Shown here one piece after another: positions 11,443 to 22,181 of a DNA stretch of 64,000 bases (position 1 is its first letter; each line of letters starts with the position of its first letter). The stretch is from Allacma fusca. Its lineage: Eukaryota > Arthropoda > Collembola > Symphypleona > Sminthuridae. The position numbers and the translations under genes were made by a program. The stretch lies in the NCBI GenBank assembly GCA_947179485.1, contig OX359246.1:57143632-57207631 (forward strand), written 5' to 3'. Below the pieces are notes generated by a model. The model saw nothing but the letters and a program-made list of their open reading frames with translations, did not search any database and was not told the origin of the DNA.

Positions 11443-12264
11443 TTACGTCACTACAGAATCATGAAAATTATCATCCCGTGGGATCCGTAAATTATAAAAC
11501 CTCGCAAATGTGTGCGATCCAGTTCTCCATCCTGCTGCTCTAATCATAACATCTGTAGTGACTCCGGCAGGGGCAGCCTTGGATGTGACTGCAAGGCGGA
11601 ATGAATGAGCCTTAAAAATCGAGGTGTCAATACCGGCACACTCCAAACAACATCTCAACCATCTACTGAGGGTCTGTTTAGAAACAGGCCGGTGAGGCCG
11701 TTCGTAATTTAAAAATAAATTGTTAAACTCACGGTACGGTAACGTACGGTACAAATAATGACAAATAATATTCTGAAGACATAACTTAGGATTATGGTAG
11801 GATGGAAAAGTAAACAAGCGTTGACATTGACCAGGTCTTGAAGTTTTCAAGAGATCTGGAACAGCAATAACAATACGATTTCCTTCATGTTTAATATTAT
11901 TAGTTGTAATACAATTTAATGCCTGCACTCGTTGTGCTGTAACCAAAGCTAGCAGAGCCACAAACTTTATTGCGAGTTTGTCAATTGGGAGCTGGTCATT
12001 GCACTGCCAACCTTCAAACATTCGTAATATAATATTAACATTCCAAGTATGATCATAGCGAGGACGAGGTGGTCTGAACCTGTTAATCCCCTTGATATAA
12101 CGGATTACAACCGGATGTGTCCCTATTGAAAACCCCTCGATGGGGGAAAGTAGCCATGACAATGCTGACCTGGCCGTATTTAGTGTACTGTAGCCTACAT
12201 CCGTGTTATCCAGATCATTCAGGAATTCTAACACCTGTGCTAGACTTGGACTAACACCATTCAA
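11443..12264 (-). CDS. Tyrosine recombinase of a DIRS-type retrotransposon
   Basis: A 273-residue open frame with the phage-integrase fold signature. Counting from 12264 I see the first catalytic Arg in TAQR (112), the H-x-x-R box HSFR (220-223), the AGW motif (Trp 246), His 251, and the nucleophile in FARFY (Tyr 257). All catalytic positions are present. DIRS-type recombinases insert circular cDNA by site-specific recombination, replacing the DDE integrase. The frame begins at a TTG and is open upstream, so the true start is probably further right within a damaged coding region. It lies downstream of gag and RT-RNase H in the same orientation, the usual DIRS order. Surrounding frameshifts make the element as a whole inactive. 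Confidence 0.85.
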   Translation of the reverse strand: MNGVSPSLAQVLEFLNDLDNTDVGYSTLNTARSALSWLLSPIEGFSIGTHPVVIRYIKGINRFRPPRPRYDHTWNVNIILRMFEGWQCNDQLPIDKLAIKFVALLALVTAQRVQALNCITTNNIKHEGNRIVIAVPDLLKTSRPGQCQRLFTFPSYHNPKLCLQNIICHYLYRTLPYREFNNLFLNYERPHRPVSKQTLSRWLRCCLECAGIDTSIFKAHSFRLAVTSKAAPAGVTTDVMIRAAGWRTGSHTFARFYNLRIPRDDNFHDSVVT

Positions 12265-12439
12265 TCCATTAAGGCGACAAAAATTGTACCACCTCTTAAT
12301 ATATGAGTGATACTATGACTGAGTGCTGGACGCTGACGCGAGAAGAATTGATATAGATTGCTCGCTGAGATGGTGAGCTAGATAGGCACGCCTGATAAAA
12401 TTGCCACTGCCAGTCTCTACGTCTGAGCCAGGGGGTGAG

Positions 12440-14210
12440 CCCTAAAACATATAAGAATTCAATAAATTCCTGTGTGGAACCAAGGTCAATATACTAGACC
12501 GTGCTAACCGCTGAAATAGGGGCCACCAGTGCTGTGCCGGCCATAGCGACACAGCACACCACATAAATAATGCGGTGGCGTGATCTGCATGGAGCTTATT
12601 TAATGCCCGCAACACTATGTTAAATGGGGGGAATATATACGCCTTCCAATACTTCCAACTCATCGAAAAAGCATCTACGAACGATGAGCCTGGATCCGGA
12701 TGCCATGAGGCATATAAATGAGTCAATATCAGGAAAGAACCGTAATTCCGCGCAAATCTGGTTGAAAACCTCAATGTTTAACTGCCAGTCAGATTGATCG
12801 AGCTTGGAACGATATTGCACATCTGCAATTATGTTCTCCTTAGTACCTATGTACGTAGCGCGAAGGAAGGATCCCACGGTCTGTGCCCACCGAAGTATTC
12901 TCTTGGTAATGGCATGAAGCCGAGGAGCTCGGCACCTGCCATAATTATTAATATAGGATAAAGCGACCACACTGTTTATCCTGACTAGAAGTGTGCTATG
13001 GTACAGCTTGCTGGAAAACGACAATAATGCGTTCTCTACTGCTAAGAGCTCTAATTCATTTATGAGCATCTGCTGCTCCATCACAGACCAAAACCCTCGG
13101 GTCGTGCCCGTGTTGTTAATATTAGCTACCCAACCGGTTAAGGAAGCGTCTGTCTCAATAATAGAGTCAAATATGTCAGAACGAATATTATTTCTGGCGT
13201 TATGGATAGAATCTCGCCACACGCAGACGTCCTGCCTTGCCAGTGGGGACATCGTGACGTGGGAACCAGTCCCCACTAGACTTGATTAAAGCTAAGCCCT
13301 TCTCCGCTTCTAGCTGGCGTGTGTACAATAAGCCAAAGGGTACGGCCGGAGTAGCCGACACTAAAATCCCAATAAAAACAGCCAAGTCACGGATGGACAT
13401 AACTGGACTAGCTAATGCCTTCTCACATAACAGTTGTATCCGGTTACGCTTATCAAACGGCAGTTGTATCGTCATGTCAAGTGTATTGAATGCAAAACCA
13501 AGATATAACAATTGTTGTGTTGGTACTAACACAGACCGGGAGAAGTTTATACGAAAGCCCACTCGCGTAAAAATTTCTAAAACTGCTCTTATGCTCTGAT
13601 CACAGCGTTCTGGATCTTGCGCAACAACTCCAAAATCGTCTAATAAGGCTATTAACTCGTGCCCCTGTGCCCGTAAAACCGCAAGGATGGGCTTTACAAT
13701 CTTTGTAAAACTCCTGGGGCCGAACGTAAACCGAATGGTAATGCGGTGTATTCGTACACTTGATCGTCAAAAATGAAACGAAGGTACTTTCTTGAGTTCT
13801 GGTGGATGGGGACTAGTAAATATGCGTCTTGCAAGTCCACGTTCCCTATATACATATTCCGTTTAAGGAGGCTACAAAATGACCTATAGTCCTCCATCTT
13901 AAATTTACTATAGCCTACAAAGTGATTTAAATCGTTCAAATTGTATATCAAACGGTAGGTACCATCGGATTTGGGAACGGAAAAAATGCGCGAAATGAAC
14001 TGACCAGGTACGTCCCGAGCTTTAACCACTGCCCCGATTGTGAGTAACCTCGCAACGCAATTAGCGATAATCCGTCGTTCGGCAGTTTAAAAATGTACAA
14101 CTGGTGAGACCCGCTGGTAAGGGGTTACATTAAATTCACGTCCTTTAATAACCTCTAAAACGAACCTGATTGGAAGTAAGCTTCATCCACTCTAAATAAA
14201 ATAGTTGAAG
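12440..14210 (-). pseudogene. RT-RNase H of the DIRS-type element, frameshifted
   Basis: RT fingers and palm are readable at 14029-13694 (SVPKSDGTYRLIYNLN; DLQDAYLLVPIH; LPFGLRSAP). The catalytic ALLDDF box follows in another frame at about 13650, and the thumb region runs to about 13250. RNase H (ETDASLTGW; INELELLAVENAL) lies in 13276-12620, and the terminal FPPFN segment is in 12774-12442. At least three frame changes (about 13720, 13240 and 12715) and an in-frame stop near 14087 break the gene. The RT type, with RNase H followed by a separate tyrosine recombinase, is that of DIRS elements. Confidence 0.85.
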
Positions 14211-14232
14211 CTGTCCGGCATACATATTTACT

Positions 14233-15008
14233 TCAGCTAACAGCCCCTCTGGGAGCGCTGGGTATACCCCCGGGTTTGGTTGAACCCTTGAAATCGACCG
14301 GACCCGTCTCTGTTTTGATGGTGAGACGAGTCCCCCGCCCGTTTAAAGAAGGCCGGTATGGCTGGTTAAACCGAGTGAATCTTTGGTATGGGTGAAACCC
14401 CATTGAGGAACGGCTGGAACTGGCTCCACGCATAAGTCGGTGGTGTTGGCAGCCCGAAGGTCCGCGTCCAACGTGTCGCCAAATAGCAATTTCGATACCG
14501 TGTCAGTATCACCACAGATGGAAGCTAGTGCGGGGTTCATGCGCTTAATAATTGCGCGTCTTTGTTGACTGAGCTCCTTCAGTCCGAAGCCAACCAAACT
14601 GGCAGTATCCATTAGAGGGGATAACACTTCTTTAACACATCCCTCGAGAGACACATCTCTGTTGCCCATCCTAACACCAACTCAGCAATTCGAGCATTTG
14701 CCACGAGAGCCTGACTGAGTAAACCTTAGATATTCTGTAATTTCCCATCCGACGTGCGGTCGCGGGGATTTAACTGACGCCACACTGGCGGGTTCACTCG
14801 GGGAATCCACTAAATGTTTTAAATTTTCAGGGACCTTATGACTGTCCCTGTACCTCTGAGCCACCTTCTTCTGTAAAGCTCTAGTGGCAATGTGCTTAAA
14901 TGATAGGGCAATCTTGTCCAAAACCATAGGGACATACTCGGGACTTTGATATGTAGCTTCTAATACCTCATCTATTACGGACATTGTTTCGTCCGCCTCT
15001 CTAACCAC
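14233..15008 (-). pseudogene. Gag-like region of the DIRS-type element, frameshifted
   Basis: Pieces at 15008-14682, 14669-14343 and 14433-14233 together form a helical Gag-like protein. A segment around QQRRAIIKRMNPALASIC and LLFGDTLDADL resembles DIRS-family Gag, and the end is basic, Gly/Arg-rich. Frame changes near 14675 and 14410 separate the pieces. Its position upstream of RT supports the assignment; family identity from the Gag sequence alone would be weak. Confidence 0.55.
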
Positions 15009-17524
15009 TTCGGTTATTAGAGCTGTGTGTTAGTATGTGTATTGTGAATAGTTGTTGCTATTTGCAACTGGCTACTATGTTTTAATTTGTATTATAAAAT
15101 CCGTTCGCTTAGGTGTGAGGGCACCGTTTTCCAGTAACTACCACATTATTGTTAGTGAGTACGTGAACTACTTGTGAGTTGCCTTTTCTCACACAATTAT
15201 TTGTAATTCACATAGGAATCATATAGTGGAGCACCGTAAGGATTCAATAACCAATAATTTAGTCCTCGAGCTGCCGTAAAACTGATTTTCTGTTATTATG
15301 AAATTAAATACCGTCCTGTTGGCTTAAATTGAAACCCCGTAATCCTCTATGTGGTGTTCTGCTGAATGGGTGGCTGATAGCTTATGCCTTGAAATTGAAT
15401 GGAGTTGACTTCGAAGAGAAACTGAATGATAGGTATAAATGAAGCGTAATGAATGTAGACACAACGGAGTCTATCTATTTGGGAAGGTAGAAATATTGGA
15501 TTAAGATCGAAGCAATATAGACAGCGTTCCAAGACACGTCCACGTATCAATACATGAATGAAATGAATTGTTAAAATTCTCAGTAAGCAAGTACTTTATA
15601 CAGTTGGTTTAAATGTCAAGATTCCGAAATTGCAAACGATACCTCCGCTCTGGAGTCATTTTTAATCCTTCATTCAATTAAACTAATCAATCTAAGTGAG
15701 GGTCGAGTTCCGTATCAAGTGAGTTATAACACACTTCGATGCGGTAGCTTAAAATATTTAATAATAACGTTACGTTATTTCAGACGGTGAAATCTGGAAG
15801 GGATGCCAAAATTGTATTTGTATTTTGTATTTGTTTACTAAGGTCCTCTAGGCTTTCGGCCATGACCCACAATTATTTCAGATTACAAATGTTTACAATA
15901 TGATTTGATTGGGGGATGATATGGGGATGCCAAAATGGGATTGGAGCACAGATAGGAGGGGTGGGGGATCGGATTTTACATCTTACTTAGAATTAGTGGA
16001 TATCACTTAAGCTTCTAGTTGTGCACTCACCAGACCAATTCGCGTTAAATATAAAAATGAGGAAGAGTCCCCAAAACAATCGGTTAGGAAATGCAGTAGT
16101 CAGGGATTCGGCTCGAGGAACTAACCTTCTCATAAAAACAAAATTACGTACCTTAAAACACTTCACTGGACTATACGTTTTTCAAATAAAATTACACCAC
16201 ACGATACAATTCTATAATAATGTTGGAACTCAAAATTAGACAAGTTATAATTCTAGTTCTAATGTTTCTAGCCTGACTCCTCTATTAGGAGATCTTGCAT
16301 TATTTTCCTCCCTAATTATTTATAGGTGATTAAATGGAATTGTTTTAATCTTACACAAACGAGTTTTTCCAGAAAAAGGAGGAATTTTGATAAAAACAAA
16401 TAATGACACATGGATTTTATTTTGAGGGAGTAAGTAAGGGAAACTCAATGAGGAATTGAGGTAGTGTCTGGGACAAAGTGATACTCGTCGATGGAATACG
16501 GCTTGGGAGTAGGAAAATGGCGTCGAACCATGTAGTTGTGTAATGGGGATTATTTATATACAACTAACACATTCAAGGAGGAAATTCTAAAATGGATTGG
16601 ACTTTACCATTATAATCCCTAATAACGACAAAAACTCGCTTTACCTTCAAAATTGCAAGGATGTTTACCCTGCGCCTTTACATACGGTGAGTCCTTCGGG
16701 GGAAAGTGCGGGGAAAAAATGAGGGAATTTTGCCTTCAATTTCAGACACAAGCGCTCTTTATTTCCAAAACAAAATTAATAAAAAAGGAAGCAACATATT
16801 CGGGGGCCTCTACGGCCAAAAATAATATAATCATAATTTGAGGACGTAAACGTCCAAAACAAAAGCACAATTCCACGTCGCAGGAGTAAATATCTGAAGG
16901 TCCGAGCGTGGTGAGAACCAGAGCCTGGTCAGAACGAAAGCGTGGGTGTCCCGGGGAATATTGGGAATGGCCGTCCTCAAGAAAAGAACCGTTGAGATGG
17001 TCACGTCCAGGATGGTGGAGTCTGGAGCTGGGGCTGTGCGGTCCACCAGATTGATCGCGAAGTAACAGACATGGGTTGGGAGTACTATAATATATGCTTA
17101 TAATTCTACAACCGCTAAACCTACCTATTTTGTAGGCTAGTTTTTAAGTGTGTATTCTCGCACCCTATTTTTCCGACAAGCCTCTTCAATTAAATTCATG
17201 TACCCTATAAGTAGCCTACAATTAGGCGTATACGTAGAATAGACGGACACCTTTGGTAAACTTCTAAGACGTAATTTTGATAAACACAACTTTAGGTGAA
17301 AATGTAATATTTTCAAAAACTTTTTTAAAAATCTTCACTGGATTTCTCAAACGTTTGCATTCAGAAATTGCTGCGTAAATCCAACCCGCAGTCATGATGT
17401 TTGTTTCGCCACTGTAATAATTCGAACGAATAAAGGCCTGTTAAACATCTTGAACCAAAATACACAGAACAAGTGGAGTATTCACATATCTTTTTACCGT
17501 GGGTACAATTTGTGTTTAGCTGTT
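15009..17524. other. Non-coding region, no gene recognised
   Basis: The first few hundred bases may be the 5' part of the DIRS element, but its terminus is not identifiable. About 17090-17220 is an inverted, diverged relative of about 1320-1450. The expected missing exons of phosphatase copy A are not here. Nothing else is recognised. Confidence 0.4.
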
Positions 17525-17602
17525 TTAAAACTTTAAATAATAGTTTGAAAGAACGCTACTTGACAAAATACCGTAAAGGCTGATACCAATACTGGTGCGT
17601 AC

Positions 17603-18455
17603 CAGAGCTTCTGCCGGGGACGGGGACGGGACGTCGGGACACTCGACGGACCGGTACGGGACGTCCCCGGGGACAAAATAATTGTCCCCATGTCGTATTC
17701 GGGACGGGACGGGGACAGAAAAAAATGTCCCCATTATATCACGGACGGGACGGGGACAAAGCAAATTGTTCCCATTATATCAGGGACGGGACGGGGACAA
17801 AACAAATTGTCCCCACTATATTCGGGACGGGACATGCTTTTTGGTTGTGTGTATAACGGGAGGGGTCGAGCAAGCATAGCAGAACAAGGATAACGTTTCA
17901 GCTTTAATGCTCATGAGTAAACTATTCTGTGAACACTATTTCACCGAATGTAAGACATTCGATTTTAGGTTGTAGAAAATGAGGCTTGCTGCTCAAAAAG
18001 TTAAGGAAGAATCTTGGAGCCACGATTCTATAAATGTGCTTTTTATGTTTTTGGGACAAATATTTTTTGTACGAAGTTTTCCTCATGTTCCGATTTTCGG
18101 TATGAGAATGTCGACAACTGTTTTCAGTAATTATCGGGACGGTACAGGAATTTTGTTCACATGCCACGATTTTCGGGACCGGGAACAATAATTTTTTTAA
18201 TTTTGGGGACGGGACCGGGGACAACGTTTTTTAAAAATTTTGGGGACGGGACGGGGACAAGAGTTTTGTCCCCATGTCCCGACTTTCGGGACGGGACCGG
18301 GGACAACGTTTTTATAATTTTTTGGGGACGGGACGGGGACATGGTTTTTGTCACCGTGTCCCGATTGTCGGGACGGGACTGGGGACAAAGGTTTTGAAAC
18401 AATATCGGGACGGGACGGGGACGGGACAAGAATTTTGTCCCCAACAGAAGCTCTG
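17603..18455. mobile_element. hAT-like element with GGGACGGG subterminal repeats
   Basis: The target duplication GTGCGTAC is exact (17595-17602, 18456-18463). TIRs are CAGAGCTTCTG and CAGAAGCTCTG. Both flanks are GC-rich arrays of GGGACGGGGACA units with TTGTCCCC in the other orientation, in strong contrast to the AT-rich surroundings. A unique AT-rich core lies at about 17880-18130. There is no transposase. It interrupts an exon of the minus-strand receptor-like gene. Confidence 0.92.
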
Positions 18456-18520
18456 GTGCGTACGTCATTCAGATTTTCACAAACAGCCAAATCATACAAG
18501 TTCCCGCAGTTGTAAACTGA

Positions 18521-19690
18521 ATGCTCAATAGAGAAGATAAATACATGCATCTCGTTGGGTCAAGTAAAAATAGATTACTTACTCAACTTGTGCGACCGAT
18601 GGTGCTAGAGGGAATTCGATTACCAAAAGATCTTGAATGGACCGTTTGCCTATTCGGTGAACTACTTCTGGGTTGTAAAAATGAAACATCTAATTTAATA
18701 AAAGACACGTTTATATTTGTACAAGAATACTACTCGGTATTGTAATGAATTCCATGTAGCACGGACAGATTGAACAATTTCCTTAAAATTCTAGTACCAA
18801 CAAAATGTTTTTCGGGTAATTAAATATTAAAATATATAGCTTTAAAAATACCTGAGATTTTCAACACGGATTCGCTCAAAACCACGGCAGAAATTTCAGC
18901 GTTATAATGTGCCAACATTGAACACCAGTATGATGAGTTGATCACAGACAGAATCAAGACAACATGCAAAGGAAAATCAGCTGCAACAAAATATTTTAGA
19001 AAGGTCAATGATTGAATAAGCCAGAACAACAGGAAGCACCAGTGGAAAATTGAGACGAATACAGATAGAAAAATGACCCCTCCAACCTACCCTTGTCTCA
19101 CAGACATGCTCAATGGAGAAGACAAATACATGCATCTCGTTGGTTTAAGTAAAAAAAGGGTTACGTACACAAATTGTGTGACCAATGGCGCTAGTGGGAA
19201 AGCGATTACCAGAAGATCTTGAATGGACCGTTTGCCTATTCGTTGAACTAATTCTGGGTTGCAAAAATGAAACAAAATGTAATTTAATAATAGGCACGTT
19301 TAAATTTGTACAAGAATACATCTCGATAATGTAATGAATGAACACAGATTGAACAATTTCCTTAAAAATTCCCTTACGAGAAAATGTTTTTGTAGTAATT
19401 AAATTATAAAACTTAAGTATAACAATACCTGAGATTTTGAACACTGACTCATTGAAAACGACTGCAGCCATTTCAGCGTTATAATGTGCAGCATTCCAAA
19501 CCAGTATGATGCGTGAATCATCGAGAGAAACAAGACAGCATGGTAAGGAAAATCAGCCGCAACAAAATATTTCGGCAAGATCAATGATTGAATAAGTCGG
19601 AACAACAAGAAGCACCAGTGGAAAATTGAGACAAATAAATACAGATAGAAAAAATGACCTCTCCAACCTTCCCTTGTCTCACACATTCCT
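18521..19690 (-). repeat. Tandem duplication of a receptor exon segment, period about 585 bases
   Basis: Copy 1 runs from 18521 to about 19100 and copy 2 from about 19105 to 19690. They share long stretches such as GATCTTGAATGGACCGTTTG and TGCCTATTCG with scattered substitutions and small indels, so the duplication is not recent. Each copy contains the same hydrophobic exons. Confidence 0.75.
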
Positions 19691-19740
19691 ATCTTTATGT
19701 CAATTTTTAAAGGGAAAATGAGCAGCTTGCACATAATGTA

Positions 19741-20843
19741 ATTAAATAACTGAAGGCTCCAACTATAGAGTGCACTCCTAACAAACGAATATGTACAAAT
19801 TTATATTGAATGTGAATGAAAACATTCAGAACTTTAATATTGGAGACTTCCTACCGAGTGTTCAAAATCGTTCAACATCAGTAGTAAAGAAATGTTAATT
19901 TCTTGTGAATGCGTATAGAGCGATGAGATTTTTCCTCAAATTGAATAGTTAAAGCATAAAGAATATGTACTGTAATCCCTGCAACGCTTAAACCACACAT
20001 AACAGTAATATGCCCAACCGAGTCAGATGGTTAGAATGGTTTTTCGTATGTTGTTATCTGTGTGTTAGCAAAAACAAGTCTGAAAATAATTTTAGCAATA
20101 TTAAATTCTCAAATAAATTTTATTAGACTACATTACGTGTACATTTCATAAAGCTATAGTCTTTAAATATACATGTGCTCGTGTAAACACGTGTCAATGA
20201 AAACCCGTAAAATGTCAACATTCGTCAAAAGTCGTAATTGAATGGTTAATAAGGATGCTGAATCCACCCGGAAATTAATTGGGTTGTCAAGCTCCTTAAC
20301 TGTGTGGACTGACTCAATCTCTTGCCGGAGAAAGACTTAATGCTCTGTTTGTATATCCTATATATGATTAAAAGTTAGGCAATGTTTTTAATTATTGTAA
20401 TATTAATTATCAAATGTACAGTAAGAGACATAACGATTGGCGTACCTAGCCCACATAAAGTAGTAACTTATAAAATATATGATACTTACAGTTTGTAAAC
20501 ATTTCGGGTCCAGCGATCGCAATAATTATTTTTTATTTGAAATGTAGTCATATCAAATTCAAATAAAATGCGAAATGTTTTATTGGATTACTAAGAAGTG
20601 GCAGCAAAGGATAGTGCAATTCAAGGCACCCAGCTATCCGTAGTCACTAAATCCACTAGATCAGTAAAGTTTTAGAAAAAAATCTTTGGTACTTTTGGGA
20701 ACATTTCCTGAAGAGACGTTTGTTGCGGTAAAATCCTAGCTTGTCGATGACATGAAAGTATCTAACCAGTACGAGTTATTTGCTGATCAGATACATGTAG
20801 AGGTTCATACTCAAGTCTGCTCCTGCGGGGATAAAAACCTTAT
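19741..20843. other. AT-rich non-coding sequence, nothing recognised
   Basis: No exon, RNA gene or element boundary that I can support. Confidence 0.4.
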
Positions 20844-21208
20844 TAGTGATGCCAATGGTCTGGTCTGATCCAGATTTTATGAGACTGGTCTGGTCCAGTT
20901 TTTCGGACCAGACCAGACCAAAGACCATGGTCCAGAAAACCATAGAGTGCAATTAAACAACCACATTTTATCCCGTGAAATTCTTGTTTTATCACCAGAA
21001 ATGACATGTTAAATTTGTTTCGTGGGATTTCGTTGACTCATAATTTTTTATTTTGCATACTTTCTGGACCATGGTCCTTGTGGTCTGGTCTGGTATGGTC
21101 CTGAAGCTGGACCAATTGTATCTGGTCTAGTCTAAGTGTTGGAACAGACCGGACCAGACCAATAACGGACCATTATAAATGGTCCGGACCAGACCATTGG
21201 CATCCCTA
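20844..21208. mobile_element. TIR element with GGTCTGGTCC repeats
   Basis: Ends are TAGTGATGCCAATGGTCTGG and, inverted, TAGGGATGCCAATGGTCTGG (1 mismatch in 20). Flanks AACCTTAT and CTTCTTAT match at the last five bases only, so the target duplication is eroded. GGTCTGGTCC and GGACCAGACC repeats fill both sides. It is 365 bases and non-coding. The TIR type and layout match the other hAT-like elements here. Confidence 0.7.
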
Positions 21209-21857
21209 CTTCTTATCATTTGCTTGCACCTGTACCACTGAACTCTACCCTTAAATTTACCAAATATTTGATTAAAACGTTTTGGAAATAAAATAGACCT
21301 ATCAGTACTTGTTTTGGTGGAAATATTGTATCAAGTATTTATTTTGCCTGTGATTAATTACCCTGGTAGTACATGTATGTACATATACAAGGACGGTACA
21401 ATCATTGTTTGTGAAACCCTTCCGTATGGTGGCTGATGAATTTTATAACTAAAATAGCATACTAGTGCATGGAAACACATTCATTTTACATCTACTGTCG
21501 ATTAGATTAAAAGTAATCAGTGGAAAGTGCAAACGAATCGGGACTACATTGGTACAGTCTCTTCTAAGGATAGGGTATAACTTCATTTTTGAAACCATAG
21601 AATCACAAGTGGTTGCTCGATTTTTATATATGGATGGCCTCCAGGGGCACGATGTTTATATTCAGTGAGGCTCCTGTCATGCAATTTGTCAACCCATTAC
21701 GATTGTGACCATAAAATTCTTCTGTGATCACCACTATGTGCTAAGTCACTAAGGGGCGAAGCGCCACTATAGGACTAACTTTAGTATCAATAAGATGTAA
21801 CAACATAAGCTAGTAATTATACGTTCTGTATAAACTTTTTAAAAGATCTTTATATGT
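21209..21857. other. Paralogous spacer fragment of the receptor/phosphatase unit
   Basis: From about 21480 colinear with 40185-40410 plus 42218-42365, i.e. the sequence just after the receptor stop in unit 1. No receptor coding exon lies upstream of it here. It continues after the large insertions at 32471, leading into phosphatase copy B. Confidence 0.65.
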
Positions 21858-22181
21858 GTATATACCAATGCATCACATGGGTACGGGTAGTACCCGTGTA
21901 TTTAGGTACAGGTCCAGGTCCGAAATGGGTACTCTGTTTAGGTACCCAAACTGAGTGGGTACTTTATGGGTGCTAGCGATATGTACCCAAATTTTGGGTA
22001 CAAAACCAGGTGTTGGGTACAGGTACAAACTTGGAATTTTTTGGGTTGTACCTGACAGGAACAGGTACAAGCTTCCAATATACATGGACCTGATAAATTA
22101 ATGCCCGAAAATGTGGGTACTTTTACAAACAGAAATCCATCTTACGAGGCATCTAGTGCAGTATGTAACTCTCTCTCCTAA

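Larger units (their letters stand above)
17525..19740 (-). pseudogene. Chemoreceptor-like multi-pass membrane gene on the minus strand, broken
   Basis: The last exon reads through GNLYDLAVCENLNDVRT and continues after the transposon as SIGISLYGILSSS to a stop near 17525, so a hAT-like element at 17603-18455 sits inside it. Upstream, two tandem copies of a segment of about 590 bases (18521-19690) each carry hydrophobic exons, e.g. IQSLTFLKYFVAADFP and ISAVVLSESVLKISGI. The upstream copy has lost one base near 19490, shifting the frame between SYWFGM and the HYNAE motif. Hydrophobic helices and a Gly-x-LY motif near the C-terminus resemble the + strand receptor-like genes, but homology to them is only suggestive. 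Confidence 0.45.

Noticed and set aside
17682..18531. Overlapping open frames rich in Gly/Asp/Arg or Pro/Ser
   Set aside because: They are translations of the GGGACGGG subterminal arrays of the hAT-like element.
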